From: Tissierellales bacterium
GTDB taxonomy: Bacteria; Bacillota; Clostridia; Tissierellales; Tissierellaceae
NCBI GenBank assembly: GCA_014360205.1
Contig: JACIXZ010000002.1
Location: forward strand, 1 to 64,000
Direction: 5' to 3'
Length of the DNA: 64,000 nucleotides
Of this stretch, positions 29,617 to 38,679 are shown piece after piece; within the stretch, counting starts at the first letter, position 1, and every line of letters begins with the position of its first letter. A program made the translations under genes and the position numbers. Under the pieces are notes generated by a model. It was given only the letters and a program-made list of their open reading frames with translations. It made no database searches and was not told the DNA's origin.

Positions 29617-31041
29617 ATGAAAAAATATTTTTTTAAATCAAATGAATTAGTTAAGCACTTTTCCAATTATAAATTAAACTTATTCATGATTATTTTATAT
29701 TTAATTGGCATCTTTAGTATTATAGCAGGATTAAAAAGTCCAAACATTATTGGTAGTTCTTATAACTATATAAATAATATCCTAATAAACAAAACATTCA
29801 TATCTTTACTAATTTTGATTATTACAGGAGTCTTTATATATTTACTTTATGATAATTTCAGAAATTTAATTTTAAAAAGAAACAACATAGCATTAATATT
29901 TATTATTTTAACTTTAAATATTGTTTTAAACTATCTATTGAGAGATTATAGGATGTTCATATTGACATTTTCTTTTGGAGCAGTGTTAATTTCTCAACTT
30001 CTTGGATACAAAATCGCTTTAATTACAAATATTTTTATGAATTTAACTCTTGCCATATTATTGAATTGGAACATTTCACAGTTCATAATTCCAGCTTTAA
30101 GTATAAGCATTGCGTTAATGTTTACTAAAGAAACTGCACAAAGAAGTAAAGTAATCTTATGTGGATTACAAATAGGGATTTTTAGTGCGATTATATACAC
30201 TTTTTTTATATTAAGTGGTTTTGAGAGCAGAATTGGTTATAGAATTGCAATAATTGAGTTGTTTCTAGGGGGTATAGCTTCTGCAGTTATTGCACTAGGG
30301 ACACTTCCTGTTTGGGAAAAACTTTTTGGTATTTTGACACAGTTTAGATTAATAGAACTTTCTAACCCTAATCAACCACTACTAAAAAGATTATCAATGG
30401 AAGCTGCAGGAACTTATCAACATAGTATTTTAGTTGGTAATTTATCTGAAGCTGCGTGTGATGCAATAGGTGCGAATTCATTACTTGCCAGGGTTGGCTC
30501 TTACTATCATGACATAGGTAAGCTAAAGAGACCTTTGATGTTTAAAGAAAATCAATTTGGTATTGAAAATCCACATGACAAACTTAAAGTTCTTCAAAGC
30601 TTAGATATCATATTAAGTCATAGAGACGATGGGATCTCATTAGCTAATGAATATAAATTACCCAGAGAAATTGTAGAATTTATCGATGAACACCATGGAA
30701 CTACTTTAGTTGCATATTTTTATAATAAAGCTAAAGAGGAGAGATTGTCCTTACCAGAAGAAAGATTTAGATATAAGGGAAGAAAGCCACAAAGTAAGGA
30801 AACCGCAATTGTCATGTTGGCGGATTCTTCTGAAGCTGCAGTTCGAAGTATCGATAAAATAGAGGAAGAAATTATCTCAAAAACGATTGGAAATATTATA
30901 AAGTCCAAATTAGAAGACAATCAATTAAATGATTCTCATTTAACAATAAAAGATTTATCAGTCATTCAAGAAGTATTCACTAATTACTTTAAGGGAGTAT
31001 ATCATCAGAGAATTGAATATGAAAAAAAATTGGGGGAATAG
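29617..31041 (+). CDS. pgpH: HD-domain membrane protein, PgpH-like c-di-AMP phosphodiesterase lacking the extracellular domain
   Basis: This 474-residue protein has about seven membrane helices (residues about 20-230) followed by a cytoplasmic HD domain with all metal-binding signatures: TYQHSILVGN, YYHDIGKLKRP, LSHRDDG and EHHGT. PgpH/YqfF homologues hydrolyse c-di-AMP and are usually about 700 residues, with a large extracellular 7TMR-HDED domain between helices 1 and 2. Here that loop is only about 17 residues. ATG 29617 follows AAGGA; an ATG at 29608 is an alternative. The position between phoH and ybeY is canonical for yqfF. Enzymatic specificity is inference. Confidence 0.88.
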   Translation: MKKYFFKSNELVKHFSNYKLNLFMIILYLIGIFSIIAGLKSPNIIGSSYNYINNILINKTFISLLILIITGVFIYLLYDNFRNLILKRNNIALIFIILTLNIVLNYLLRDYRMFILTFSFGAVLISQLLGYKIALITNIFMNLTLAILLNWNISQFIIPALSISIALMFTKETAQRSKVILCGLQIGIFSAIIYTFFILSGFESRIGYRIAIIELFLGGIASAVIALGTLPVWEKLFGILTQFRLIELSNPNQPLLKRLSMEAAGTYQHSILVGNLSEAACDAIGANSLLARVGSYYHDIGKLKRPLMFKENQFGIENPHDKLKVLQSLDIILSHRDDGISLANEYKLPREIVEFIDEHHGTTLVAYFYNKAKEERLSLPEERFRYKGRKPQSKETAIVMLADSSEAAVRSIDKIEEEIISKTIGNIIKSKLEDNQLNDSHLTIKDLSVIQEVFTNYFKGVYHQRIEYEKKLGE

Positions 31042-31043
31042 TT

Positions 31044-31508
31044 ATGAGAATTCTATTCGACAATAGGCAGATGAGAATTGATATTGATGATAATATGCAA
31101 AAGGAAATTATGCGTAGCATAGAAGTTTGCATTAGAGCTGAAAACAAGCCCTCTAACTGTGAGATTAGTGTATCATTTGTAGACAATGAAGAGATTCAAG
31201 AATTAAATAAAGAGTATAGAAATATTGACAAGCCAACAGATGTTCTCTCATTCCCATTAGGTGACTACGATAATAGCACGAATCATTATTTACTAGGAGA
31301 TATTATAATTTCAACTGACAAAGCTATAGAACAGGCTTATGAATTTGGACATAGTATTTTGCGTGAAATAATATATCTTACTGTACACAGTATGTTTCAC
31401 TTATTAGGATATGATCATTTAAACGAAGATGAAAAAGCAGTTATGAGACAAAAAGAAAAAAATGTTCTAAAGGAAATAGGGATATTTAGAACTGGCGAAG
31501 GTGATTAA
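31044..31508 (+). CDS. ybeY: Endoribonuclease YbeY (rRNA maturation factor)
   Basis: This 154-residue single-zinc metallo-endoribonuclease of the UPF0054 family takes part in 16S rRNA 3' maturation and ribosome quality control. The zinc motif is HSMFHLLGYDH, a variant of the HGxLHLxGYDH consensus with Ser for Gly. NKEYRNIDKPTDVLSFP is the other signature. GGGGGAA precedes the ATG, and the 3' end touches the next gene. Confidence 0.96.
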   Translation: MRILFDNRQMRIDIDDNMQKEIMRSIEVCIRAENKPSNCEISVSFVDNEEIQELNKEYRNIDKPTDVLSFPLGDYDNSTNHYLLGDIIISTDKAIEQAYEFGHSILREIIYLTVHSMFHLLGYDHLNEDEKAVMRQKEKNVLKEIGIFRTGEGD

Positions 31509-31509
31509 A

Positions 31510-32217
31510 TTGGATTTAAAAAGATTTATAGAGAGTTTTAATCGTGCAGTCAATGGGATCATTTCAACTGTAAAAATGGAAAGAAATATGAAGATACACT
31601 ATTTAATAGCTGTAACCGTTTTGATCTTAAGTTTATTGCTAAATTTTACCAAGGCGGAATTTCTCATATTAATTTTTGCAATATCACTTGTATTGGTTTC
31701 AGAACTGTTTAATACTGCAATTGAGAAAACTGTTGATATGATTACAATTGATTACCATCCCTATGCTAGAGTGATAAAAGATATTTCTGCTGGTGCAGTC
31801 CTTATAGCTAGTATCAATTCTGTTGTTGTTGGATATTTGTTATTTTTTGACAGACTAAATCCATTTAAAGATATAGTATTGCAAAGGATTAAGAATTCTC
31901 CAGTATATTTAACTTTTGTGGCTTTATTGATTGTCATACTTGTGGTTTTAGGGCTTAAGAGTAAATATCATAGAAACAAGGGAACCCACTTTCAAGGAGG
32001 GATTGTTAGTGGGCATAGCGCTGTAGCTTTTTTGATTGCAACCATAATTTCTGTGTTGACTAATAATCTACTTGTTATAACTCTTTCATTTGTTTTAGCA
32101 TTTTTAGTAGCTGAAAGCAGAGTAGAAGGAGAGATACATTCTACAAGGGAAACCGTTTTTGGAGCAATAATTGGAATTTTAGTAGGAATAATAATATTTC
32201 AATTAATATATAAATAA
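31510..32217 (+). CDS. Undecaprenol kinase (DgkA) fused to a PAP2-type phosphatase domain
   Basis: This 235-residue membrane protein has two domains. Residues about 1-125 match the prokaryotic diacylglycerol kinase/undecaprenol kinase family, with the SELFNTAIEKTVDMI signature. Residues about 125-235 are PAP2-like, with VSGHSAVAF and the catalytic SRxxxxxH motif (SRVEGEIH). The kinase would make undecaprenyl phosphate, and the phosphatase half might act on undecaprenyl pyrophosphate or a related lipid; the latter is inference. TTG 31510 is the likely start, with AAGGTGATT upstream. It overlaps or abuts ybeY and precedes cdd. Confidence 0.88.
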   Translation: MDLKRFIESFNRAVNGIISTVKMERNMKIHYLIAVTVLILSLLLNFTKAEFLILIFAISLVLVSELFNTAIEKTVDMITIDYHPYARVIKDISAGAVLIASINSVVVGYLLFFDRLNPFKDIVLQRIKNSPVYLTFVALLIVILVVLGLKSKYHRNKGTHFQGGIVSGHSAVAFLIATIISVLTNNLLVITLSFVLAFLVAESRVEGEIHSTRETVFGAIIGILVGIIIFQLIYK

Positions 32218-32238
32218 GATATGTTAGGAGAGAATAAT

Positions 32239-32649
32239 ATGAACGATATAGAATTAATCAAACTAGCATTAAAAGCTAAAGAAAATGCATATGTACCATA
32301 TTCAAAATTTAGAGTAGGTTCAGCACTAGTGACTGCAGATGGGAGTGTATATACTGGTTGTAATATTGAGAATGCCTCTTATTCTCCTACTATTTGCGCT
32401 GAAAGAACAGCCATATCAAAAGCTGTATCAGATGGGCACAGGGAGATTAAAAAGATAGTTATTGTTGGTGACTCTAATTTCACATATCCCTGTGGAGTAT
32501 GTAGACAAGTGATAAGAGAATTTGGCAAAGACGCAGAAATCATAATAGCTAATGATGTTGATAATTACAGAAAATACAAATTGGAAGATCTTTTACCTCA
32601 TAGTTTTGGACCTGAAGATCTTAGTGGTGGAGTTGAAAAAAGTGTATAA
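32239..32649 (+). CDS. cdd: Cytidine deaminase
   Basis: This 136-residue zinc enzyme deaminates cytidine and deoxycytidine in pyrimidine salvage. The catalytic CAERTA segment (Glu proton shuttle) and the PCGVC zinc ligands are present, with the N-terminal YVPYSKFRVGSAL substrate loop. The start is ATG 32239 behind TAGGAGAG. It overlaps era by 8 bp, so the two are translationally coupled. Confidence 0.97.
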   Translation: MNDIELIKLALKAKENAYVPYSKFRVGSALVTADGSVYTGCNIENASYSPTICAERTAISKAVSDGHREIKKIVIVGDSNFTYPCGVCRQVIREFGKDAEIIIANDVDNYRKYKLEDLLPHSFGPEDLSGGVEKSV

Positions 32650-33532
32650 ATCAGGTTTCGTAACTGTAATAGGTAGACCAAATGTTGGCAAATCAACACT
32701 TCTTAACCAGATAATAGGAGAAAAAATATCTATTATATCTGACAAGCCTCAAACGACTAGAAATAAAATTCAATTAGTATACACTGAGAATGACTGTCAA
32801 ATAGTATTTTTAGACACACCAGGCATTCAAACACCTAAAAATGTATTAGGCGAATATATGCTTAAAGTATCAAAATCAACACTAGAAGAAGTAGATGTTG
32901 TGACTTTTATGGTTGATAATAGTTTAGAAATTGGGAAGCAAGACAGTGGAATCATTGAACAATTAAGAGAAATCAATACACCTATAATACTCCTTATTAA
33001 CAAAACAGATAAATTATCAAATACAGAAATTGATTATCTAGTACAAAAATATGAGGCTATGAACATGTTTGAAGATATTATACCTATATCAGCTATTTTT
33101 AATAATAATATAGATAGGTATATAAATGCCATAAAAGAGCTTTTACCAGAAGGTCCTCAATATTATCCAGATGATATGATAACTGATCAGCCTGAAAGGA
33201 TAATAATAGCAGAAATAGTAAGAGAGAAGGCACTACTGAACTTAGAAGAAGAAATTCCTCATGGCATATATGTAGAAGTTCAAGAGATAAAACAAAGAGA
33301 TAATAAAGATTTATTAGATGTATTCGTAAATTTATATTGTGAGAAAGAATCACATAAAGGTATGATTATTGGGAAGAATGGAAGAATGCTAAAAAAAATA
33401 GGAACAGAAGCAAGGAACGATATTGAAAAATTAATGGATACTAAAGTGAACTTAAAAATATGGGTAAAAGTAGAAAAAAATTGGAGAGATAGAGCTGATA
33501 AAGTGAAATATTTCGGATATAAACTCAGTTAA
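32642..33532 (+). CDS. era: GTPase Era
   Basis: This 296-residue 16S rRNA-binding assembly GTPase has G1 GRPNVGKST, G3 DTPGIQ and G4 NKTD, and a KH domain with GMIIGKNGRMLKKIG. The start is GTG 32642 with GGTGGAG 9 nt before it, overlapping the end of cdd. Upstream in-frame codons lie inside cdd without a ribosome site. The product length is normal for Era. Confidence 0.97.
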   Translation: MYKSGFVTVIGRPNVGKSTLLNQIIGEKISIISDKPQTTRNKIQLVYTENDCQIVFLDTPGIQTPKNVLGEYMLKVSKSTLEEVDVVTFMVDNSLEIGKQDSGIIEQLREINTPIILLINKTDKLSNTEIDYLVQKYEAMNMFEDIIPISAIFNNNIDRYINAIKELLPEGPQYYPDDMITDQPERIIIAEIVREKALLNLEEEIPHGIYVEVQEIKQRDNKDLLDVFVNLYCEKESHKGMIIGKNGRMLKKIGTEARNDIEKLMDTKVNLKIWVKVEKNWRDRADKVKYFGYKLS

Positions 33533-33546
33533 TAATGAGGATTAAT

Positions 33547-34305
33547 ATGATGGACAATATAAAAACTAGTGGAATAGTAATAAAGTCTAAAAAATACAAG
33601 GAAAGCAGTAAAATATTAACAGTTTTCACTTATGAGCTAGGAAAGATTAATATTTTAGCTCAAGGTGTTTTAAAACCAAATTCAAATGCTTTAGCATATT
33701 CCGAAATTTTTTCAACAAGTGATTTCATTTTAAAAAAAGGTAGAAACTTTTATTATATTGTTGGTGCTGATTTAATAAATTCAAATTATTCACTCAGAGA
33801 ATCGATTGAATCAATGGCTATTGGATTTTATTTGATAGATTTAGTTGACAAGGCTATACCAGAAGAAGAAAAAAACGATAAAATATATAATATGTTAACA
33901 AAAGCCCTTGAAATTATACAAAAGGGAAGCATTACAAATATAGACTTGATTTTAGCTTTTGAGCTAAAGCTAATTAGCTTTGTAGGATATAAACCTGATC
34001 TAACAAGTTGCATAGAATGTCAAACTTTAAAATCAACACAGTGGTATTTTGATATTGAAAAGGGTGGAATTCTTTGTTCGAAATGCAAGAATAAATCAAG
34101 TATAAAAATTGAAAAAAAATTCATAAGACAGATGATAGAATATATAAATTTACCATTTGATAACATAAATAGCGAAATAATTATTTATCAGGATAAACTA
34201 ATAATGCAAGAGACATTATATAAATATATATTGGATAAGTTAGACATAAAAGATCTCAAATCATGGTCTTTGGCGAGGGAACTCTTAGAAAATTCTTTAG
34301 CTTGA
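33547..34305 (+). CDS. recO: DNA repair protein RecO
   Basis: This 252-residue recombination mediator loads RecA onto SSB-coated DNA in the RecFOR pathway. An N-terminal OB-fold (TSGIVIKSKKYKESSKILTVF) and a helical body are followed by a zinc-type site (CIEC ... CSKC). The start is set at ATG 33547 with GAGG 6 nt upstream; ATG 33550 and 33535 are alternatives. It follows era by 14 bp. The small yqzL gene found here in some Firmicutes is absent. Confidence 0.94.
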   Translation: MMDNIKTSGIVIKSKKYKESSKILTVFTYELGKINILAQGVLKPNSNALAYSEIFSTSDFILKKGRNFYYIVGADLINSNYSLRESIESMAIGFYLIDLVDKAIPEEEKNDKIYNMLTKALEIIQKGSITNIDLILAFELKLISFVGYKPDLTSCIECQTLKSTQWYFDIEKGGILCSKCKNKSSIKIEKKFIRQMIEYINLPFDNINSEIIIYQDKLIMQETLYKYILDKLDIKDLKSWSLARELLENSLA

Positions 34306-34354
34306 CATATTTTGAATAATTTGGTAGATTTAAATAAGTTATAAATAAAATATA

Positions 34355-34535
34355 TGATGAAAAAGAAGGTTTTATTTCTTGAATTATAGAGAGTCTAGGG
34401 CGGTGGAAACTAGATATAAAGGGAATAAAATTGGAGCTTTTGAGTATATGTTATTAGAGTGGATGCTAAAACATCAACTAGGGTGGAACCGCGGAATTAA
34501 CCTTTCGTCCCTATAGGGATAGGAAGGTTTTTGCT
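34355..34535 (+). promoter_or_regulatory. Glycine T-box riboswitch upstream of glyQS
   Basis: The conserved T-box AGGGTGGAACCGCG is at 34480-34493; its TGGA pairs with the uncharged tRNA 3' end. The terminator stem runs 34499-34529 (AACCTT with AAGGTT plus an inner CCC/GGG) followed by TTTTTG. In stem I, AAAAG (34361-34365) pairs with CTTTT (34437-34441), and 34370-34376 pairs with 34424-34430. This leaves an internal loop in which GGA (34433-34435), a glycine codon, is the likely specifier. Uncharged tRNA-Gly would stabilise antitermination. Confidence 0.93.
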
Positions 34536-34571
34536 TTTATCAATAAAACATATTATACGAGGAGGACTAAT

Positions 34572-35459
34572 ATGAATTTTCAAGAACTTATGTTAAAATT
34601 ATTGAATTTTTGGGGTGAAAAAGGCTGCTTGATTATGGAACCATATGATATAGAAAAAGGTGCTGGAACAATGAACCCACATACTTTTTTACGCGCTCTA
34701 GGACCAGAACCATGGAATGTAGTTTATGTTGAGCCATCTAGAAGGCCGGCAGATGCTAGATATGGAGAAAACCCAAATAGAGTATATCAACATCATCAGC
34801 TTCAAGTAATACTCAAGCCTAGCCCAGAAAATATTCAGGATCTTTATCTAGAAAGCTTAAAAGCTATTGGAATAGATCCAATTCAGCATGATATAAGATT
34901 TGTTGAAGACAACTGGGAAGCTCCAACTTTAGGAGCATGGGGACTAGGATGGGAAGTGTGGCTTGATGGAATGGAAATAACACAGTTTACTTATTTCCAA
35001 CAAGTTGGTGGAATTAATTGTGAACTAGAATCAGGAGAAATAACCTATGGACTTGAAAGAATAGCTATGTATTTACAAGATGTAGATAATGTTTTTGACA
35101 TAAAATGGAATAACAACATAACATATAGGGACATTTTTGGGAAAGCTGAATATGAGCATTCTGTATATAGTTTTGAAATGGCGGATATCGAAGTTTTAAA
35201 CAATCTTTTTAATATATATGAAAACGAAGCTAACAAGATATTGGAACAAGGGCTTGTGCTACCTGCTTACGATTATGTTTTGAAATGTTCACATACTTTT
35301 AATGTTTTAGATGCAAGAGGTGCAATTTCAGTTTCGGAAAGAACAAACTTTATTTCTAGAGTGAGAAATCTCGCAAAAAATATAGCCTCAATATATTTAA
35401 AACAGAGAGCAGAAATGGAATATCCACTTTTAAAAAAGGCAGGTGAAAGAAATGAATAG
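34572..35459 (+). CDS. glyQ: Glycine--tRNA ligase alpha subunit
   Basis: This 295-residue catalytic alpha subunit of the bacterial alpha2-beta2 class II GlyRS has the characteristic [19 protein letters not shown] start, [19 protein letters not shown] and [21 protein letters not shown]. It lies behind the T-box, with an AGGAGGA site. It overlaps glyS by 8 bp, consistent with coupled translation of the two subunits. Confidence 0.98.
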   Translation: MNFQELMLKLLNFWGEKGCLIMEPYDIEKGAGTMNPHTFLRALGPEPWNVVYVEPSRRPADARYGENPNRVYQHHQLQVILKPSPENIQDLYLESLKAIGIDPIQHDIRFVEDNWEAPTLGAWGLGWEVWLDGMEITQFTYFQQVGGINCELESGEITYGLERIAMYLQDVDNVFDIKWNNNITYRDIFGKAEYEHSVYSFEMADIEVLNNLFNIYENEANKILEQGLVLPAYDYVLKCSHTFNVLDARGAISVSERTNFISRVRNLAKNIASIYLKQRAEMEYPLLKKAGERNE

Positions 35460-37527
35460 AAGGTACTTTTTAGAAGTTGGAGTAGAAGAACTTCCAGCTA
35501 GATTTATCGATGATTCATTGACTCAGCTAAAAAATAATTTTGAAAAAACCTTAAATGAGAATAGAATTGATTTTAAAGAAATCATTACTTATCAAACACC
35601 AAGGAGATTAGCAATAGATATAATGGGATTAGAGCCTAAAGGAAAGAGTGAAGAAGTTGAGGTCAAAGGGCCTGCTAAAAAGATTGCATTCGATTCCTTG
35701 AATAATCCAACTAAAGCATTAGAAGGATTTTTAAAAGCACAAAATGCTAAAATTGATGACATATATATTAACACGATTAATAACGAGGAGTATATTTTTA
35801 TAAAAAAAGTCAATGAAGGCAAACTCTTAGAAGATGTGTTAAGAGAAAATATAGCAAGCAATATTAAAAATATTACTTTCCCTAAATCTATGAGATGGGG
35901 AGGGAAAAATATTAAATTCGCTAGACCTATCAGATGGATTGTTTCATTATTGGATAATGAAATAATGGATTTTGATTTTGAAGGAATATTAGTGTCAAAT
36001 ACAACTAGGGGGCATAGATTTTTAGGAAGTCAAAGTATAGTTATCGATGACATTGACAGATATAAAGAATTGATGAGAGAAAATTATGTAATAGTTGATC
36101 CTAAAGAGAGAAAAGACATCATAAGATATAATTCACAGAAATTGGCTAGAGAAAAGGGTGGAAATATCTTAAAAGATGATGATTTACTAAATGAGGTTAA
36201 CAATTTGGTTGAGTATCCAACACCTATTATGGGTAGAATAAAAGAAGAATATTTAAATCTTCCATTCGATGTTATTGTAACTCCTATGAGAGATCATTTA
36301 AGATTCTTCCCTTGTGTCGATGATAAAAATAGGTTATTGCCTTATTTCATAACAATTAGAAATGGAGACGACAAATTTATTGATACTGTTATAAGAGGAA
36401 ATGAAAAAGTTCTAGGAGCAAGACTTGAAGATGCTAGGTTCTTTTACAATGAAGATATCAAATTACCATTAGAATCTTATGTTGAAAAATTGAAAAAATT
36501 GACTTTTCAAGAGAAACTAGGGACTATGTATGATAAGACAATCAGATTACAGAGACTTTCCGGAAAGATATCAGATTATTTAGAAGTAGGAGAAGAAACC
36601 AAGAAGAATGTTTTAAGAGCTAGTTATCTTTCTAAGGCTGATTTAGTAACCAAAATGGTAACCGAATTTACGGAACTTCAAGGGAAAATGGGCATGGAGT
36701 ATGCTGAAAAATCTGGTGAGAACAAGATAGTAAGCCAAGCAATTTTTGAACAATATTTGCCAAGATTCTCACAAGATATTTTGCCATCGACAACAGCAGG
36801 TGCAATAGTATCGATAGCAGACAAATTAGATTCAATATGTGGGTTATTTGCTATAGGTATCCAACCTACTGGTTCACAGGATCCATTCGGACTAAGAAGA
36901 GGAGCACTTGGAATTATAAACATAATAATCGATAAAAAGTTAAATATGTCTTTGAAAGACTTAATTGACTTTTCCCTTTATATTTATATAGAGGAGAACA
37001 ATTTAGCTTGTGATTTTAATAAAGTAAGAAAAGAAATAGTTGACTTTTTTATGGCTAGAATTAAAAATATGCTGACAGATCAAAAAATCAGACATGATGT
37101 TGTAGATGCTGTTATATCTACAGGAACTGACAATATTTATGATATTGTCATAAGAGCAAATAAGATTATGAAATGGCTAGAAATGGATAAGTCAGCAGAA
37201 ACAATTGCATCATTTGACAGATTGACTGTATTATCTGAAAAAGCAATTTCTTCAAATGTAGTTAGAAATCTGCTTTCGAAAGAAGAAATTGAATTATATG
37301 ATGCCTATAACAGAATAGAAGATAAGTTTTATACATTAATTAATAAAAAAGAATATGATAATGCTTTAGTTCTACTAAGTAGCCTTTCTGATGTGATAAA
37401 TAATTATTTAGATAATGTAATGGTAATGGTTGAGGATGAAAACATAAGAAATAATAGATTAGCTTTGATTAAGTTAATAAGGGATATGAGTTTAAATATT
37501 TGTGATTTATCTCTTATTCAAATATAA
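35452..37527 (+). CDS. glyS: Glycine--tRNA ligase beta subunit
   Basis: This 691-residue beta subunit of heterotetrameric GlyRS binds tRNA. Seen are [34 protein letters not shown], an HD-like region ([13 protein letters not shown]) and [18 protein letters not shown], with an anticodon-binding C-terminus. ATG 35452 with AGGTGA 6 nt upstream is preferred to an earlier in-frame codon at 35443. The length is normal. Confidence 0.97.
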   Translation: MNRRYFLEVGVEELPARFIDDSLTQLKNNFEKTLNENRIDFKEIITYQTPRRLAIDIMGLEPKGKSEEVEVKGPAKKIAFDSLNNPTKALEGFLKAQNAKIDDIYINTINNEEYIFIKKVNEGKLLEDVLRENIASNIKNITFPKSMRWGGKNIKFARPIRWIVSLLDNEIMDFDFEGILVSNTTRGHRFLGSQSIVIDDIDRYKELMRENYVIVDPKERKDIIRYNSQKLAREKGGNILKDDDLLNEVNNLVEYPTPIMGRIKEEYLNLPFDVIVTPMRDHLRFFPCVDDKNRLLPYFITIRNGDDKFIDTVIRGNEKVLGARLEDARFFYNEDIKLPLESYVEKLKKLTFQEKLGTMYDKTIRLQRLSGKISDYLEVGEETKKNVLRASYLSKADLVTKMVTEFTELQGKMGMEYAEKSGENKIVSQAIFEQYLPRFSQDILPSTTAGAIVSIADKLDSICGLFAIGIQPTGSQDPFGLRRGALGIINIIIDKKLNMSLKDLIDFSLYIYIEENNLACDFNKVRKEIVDFFMARIKNMLTDQKIRHDVVDAVISTGTDNIYDIVIRANKIMKWLEMDKSAETIASFDRLTVLSEKAISSNVVRNLLSKEEIELYDAYNRIEDKFYTLINKKEYDNALVLLSSLSDVINNYLDNVMVMVEDENIRNNRLALIKLIRDMSLNICDLSLIQI

Positions 37528-37544
37528 AAATAAAGTAAAAATAG

Positions 37545-37570
37545 GAGTGTTCGCTTTGAGCACTCTTTTT
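37545..37570 (+). terminator. Terminator after glyS
   Basis: An 8-bp stem (37545-37552 with 37558-37565, one wobble) and GCTTT loop are followed by TTTTT, 17 nt after the glyS stop. Confidence 0.88.
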
Positions 37571-37647
37571 ATTAAAATAAACAAGGATTTAATATTACTA
37601 GTTTAGAATATATAATATATTGAGTTATTAATAGAAAGGAGATAAAA

Positions 37648-38664
37648 ATGAATATTAGACAAAGAACTGAAGAAGAAGAAAAAACAAGATTATCTCCTTT
37701 TGCTCAATTAAGCCTAAACAGCAAAGGAAGAGAGAAAGCTGAGATCAAATGTGAAATACGAACAGATTATCAACGTGATAGAGACAGAATAATTCATTCA
37801 AAAGCATTTAGAAGATTGAAACATAAAACTCAGGTATTTATAGCACCTGAAGGTGATCACTATAGAACTAGGCTCACTCATACACTAGAAGTTTCTCAAA
37901 TTGCTAGAACTATAGCAAGAGCATTAAAGCTAAACGAAGATTTAGTTGAAGCTATTTCATTAGCTCACGATTTGGGGCATACACCATTCGGGCATACAGG
38001 AGAAAAAGTATTAGACAATTTGCATCCTAATGGTTTTAAACACAACATTCAAAGCTTAAGGGTTGTTGATTTATTGGAATATCATGAAAATAGACCGGGA
38101 CTGAATTTGACATTTGAGGTGAGAGAGGGTATAATTAATCACTCTGGAGAAAATGTTTCATCAACATTGGAAGGACAACTTGTAAAATATGCTGATAGAA
38201 TAGCTTACATCAATCATGACATAGATGATGCAATTAGAGCAGGGGTGATTAGTAGTAAAATGTTGCCAAGTGATTGTGTAAAAATATTAGGGGATACTCA
38301 TTCAAAAAGAATTAACACATTAATAACTAATATAATTATGAGTAGTTCAGGCCAAAATGTGATTAAGATGAGCGATGAAGTTAGAATTCAAATGGAGAAT
38401 TTAAGAAATTTTATGTTTGAAAATGTATATTACAATAAAAAAGCTAAAAAAGAAGACGATAAAGCAGAGTATGTAGTAGAACAAGTTTACAATTATTATT
38501 TCAAACATTTCGATAAATTACCAGAAGATACTATGCTAATTTATAAAGACACTTTAGCAACAAAAGAAGACATAATTTGTGATTATATAGCAGGGATGAC
38601 AGACAGATTTATAGTTAATATTTTTATGGATTTGTTTGTACCAAAAGCCTGGGATAAGATATGA
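37648..38664 (+). CDS. dgt: Deoxyguanosinetriphosphate triphosphohydrolase-like protein
   Basis: This 338-residue HD-superfamily dNTPase of the Dgt type releases tripolyphosphate from dNTPs. The HD residues are in RLTHTLEVSQIARTIA and LAHDLGHTPFGHTGE, with RAFRRLKHKTQVF and YADRIAYINHDIDD further family motifs. AAAGGAGA precedes the ATG. It lies directly before dnaG, as in many Clostridia. Its length matches the short Dgt-like subfamily, so strict dGTP specificity is not implied. Confidence 0.94.
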   Translation: MNIRQRTEEEEKTRLSPFAQLSLNSKGREKAEIKCEIRTDYQRDRDRIIHSKAFRRLKHKTQVFIAPEGDHYRTRLTHTLEVSQIARTIARALKLNEDLVEAISLAHDLGHTPFGHTGEKVLDNLHPNGFKHNIQSLRVVDLLEYHENRPGLNLTFEVREGIINHSGENVSSTLEGQLVKYADRIAYINHDIDDAIRAGVISSKMLPSDCVKILGDTHSKRINTLITNIIMSSSGQNVIKMSDEVRIQMENLRNFMFENVYYNKKAKKEDDKAEYVVEQVYNYYFKHFDKLPEDTMLIYKDTLATKEDIICDYIAGMTDRFIVNIFMDLFVPKAWDKI

Positions 38665-38679
38665 AAATGGTGGTATTAA

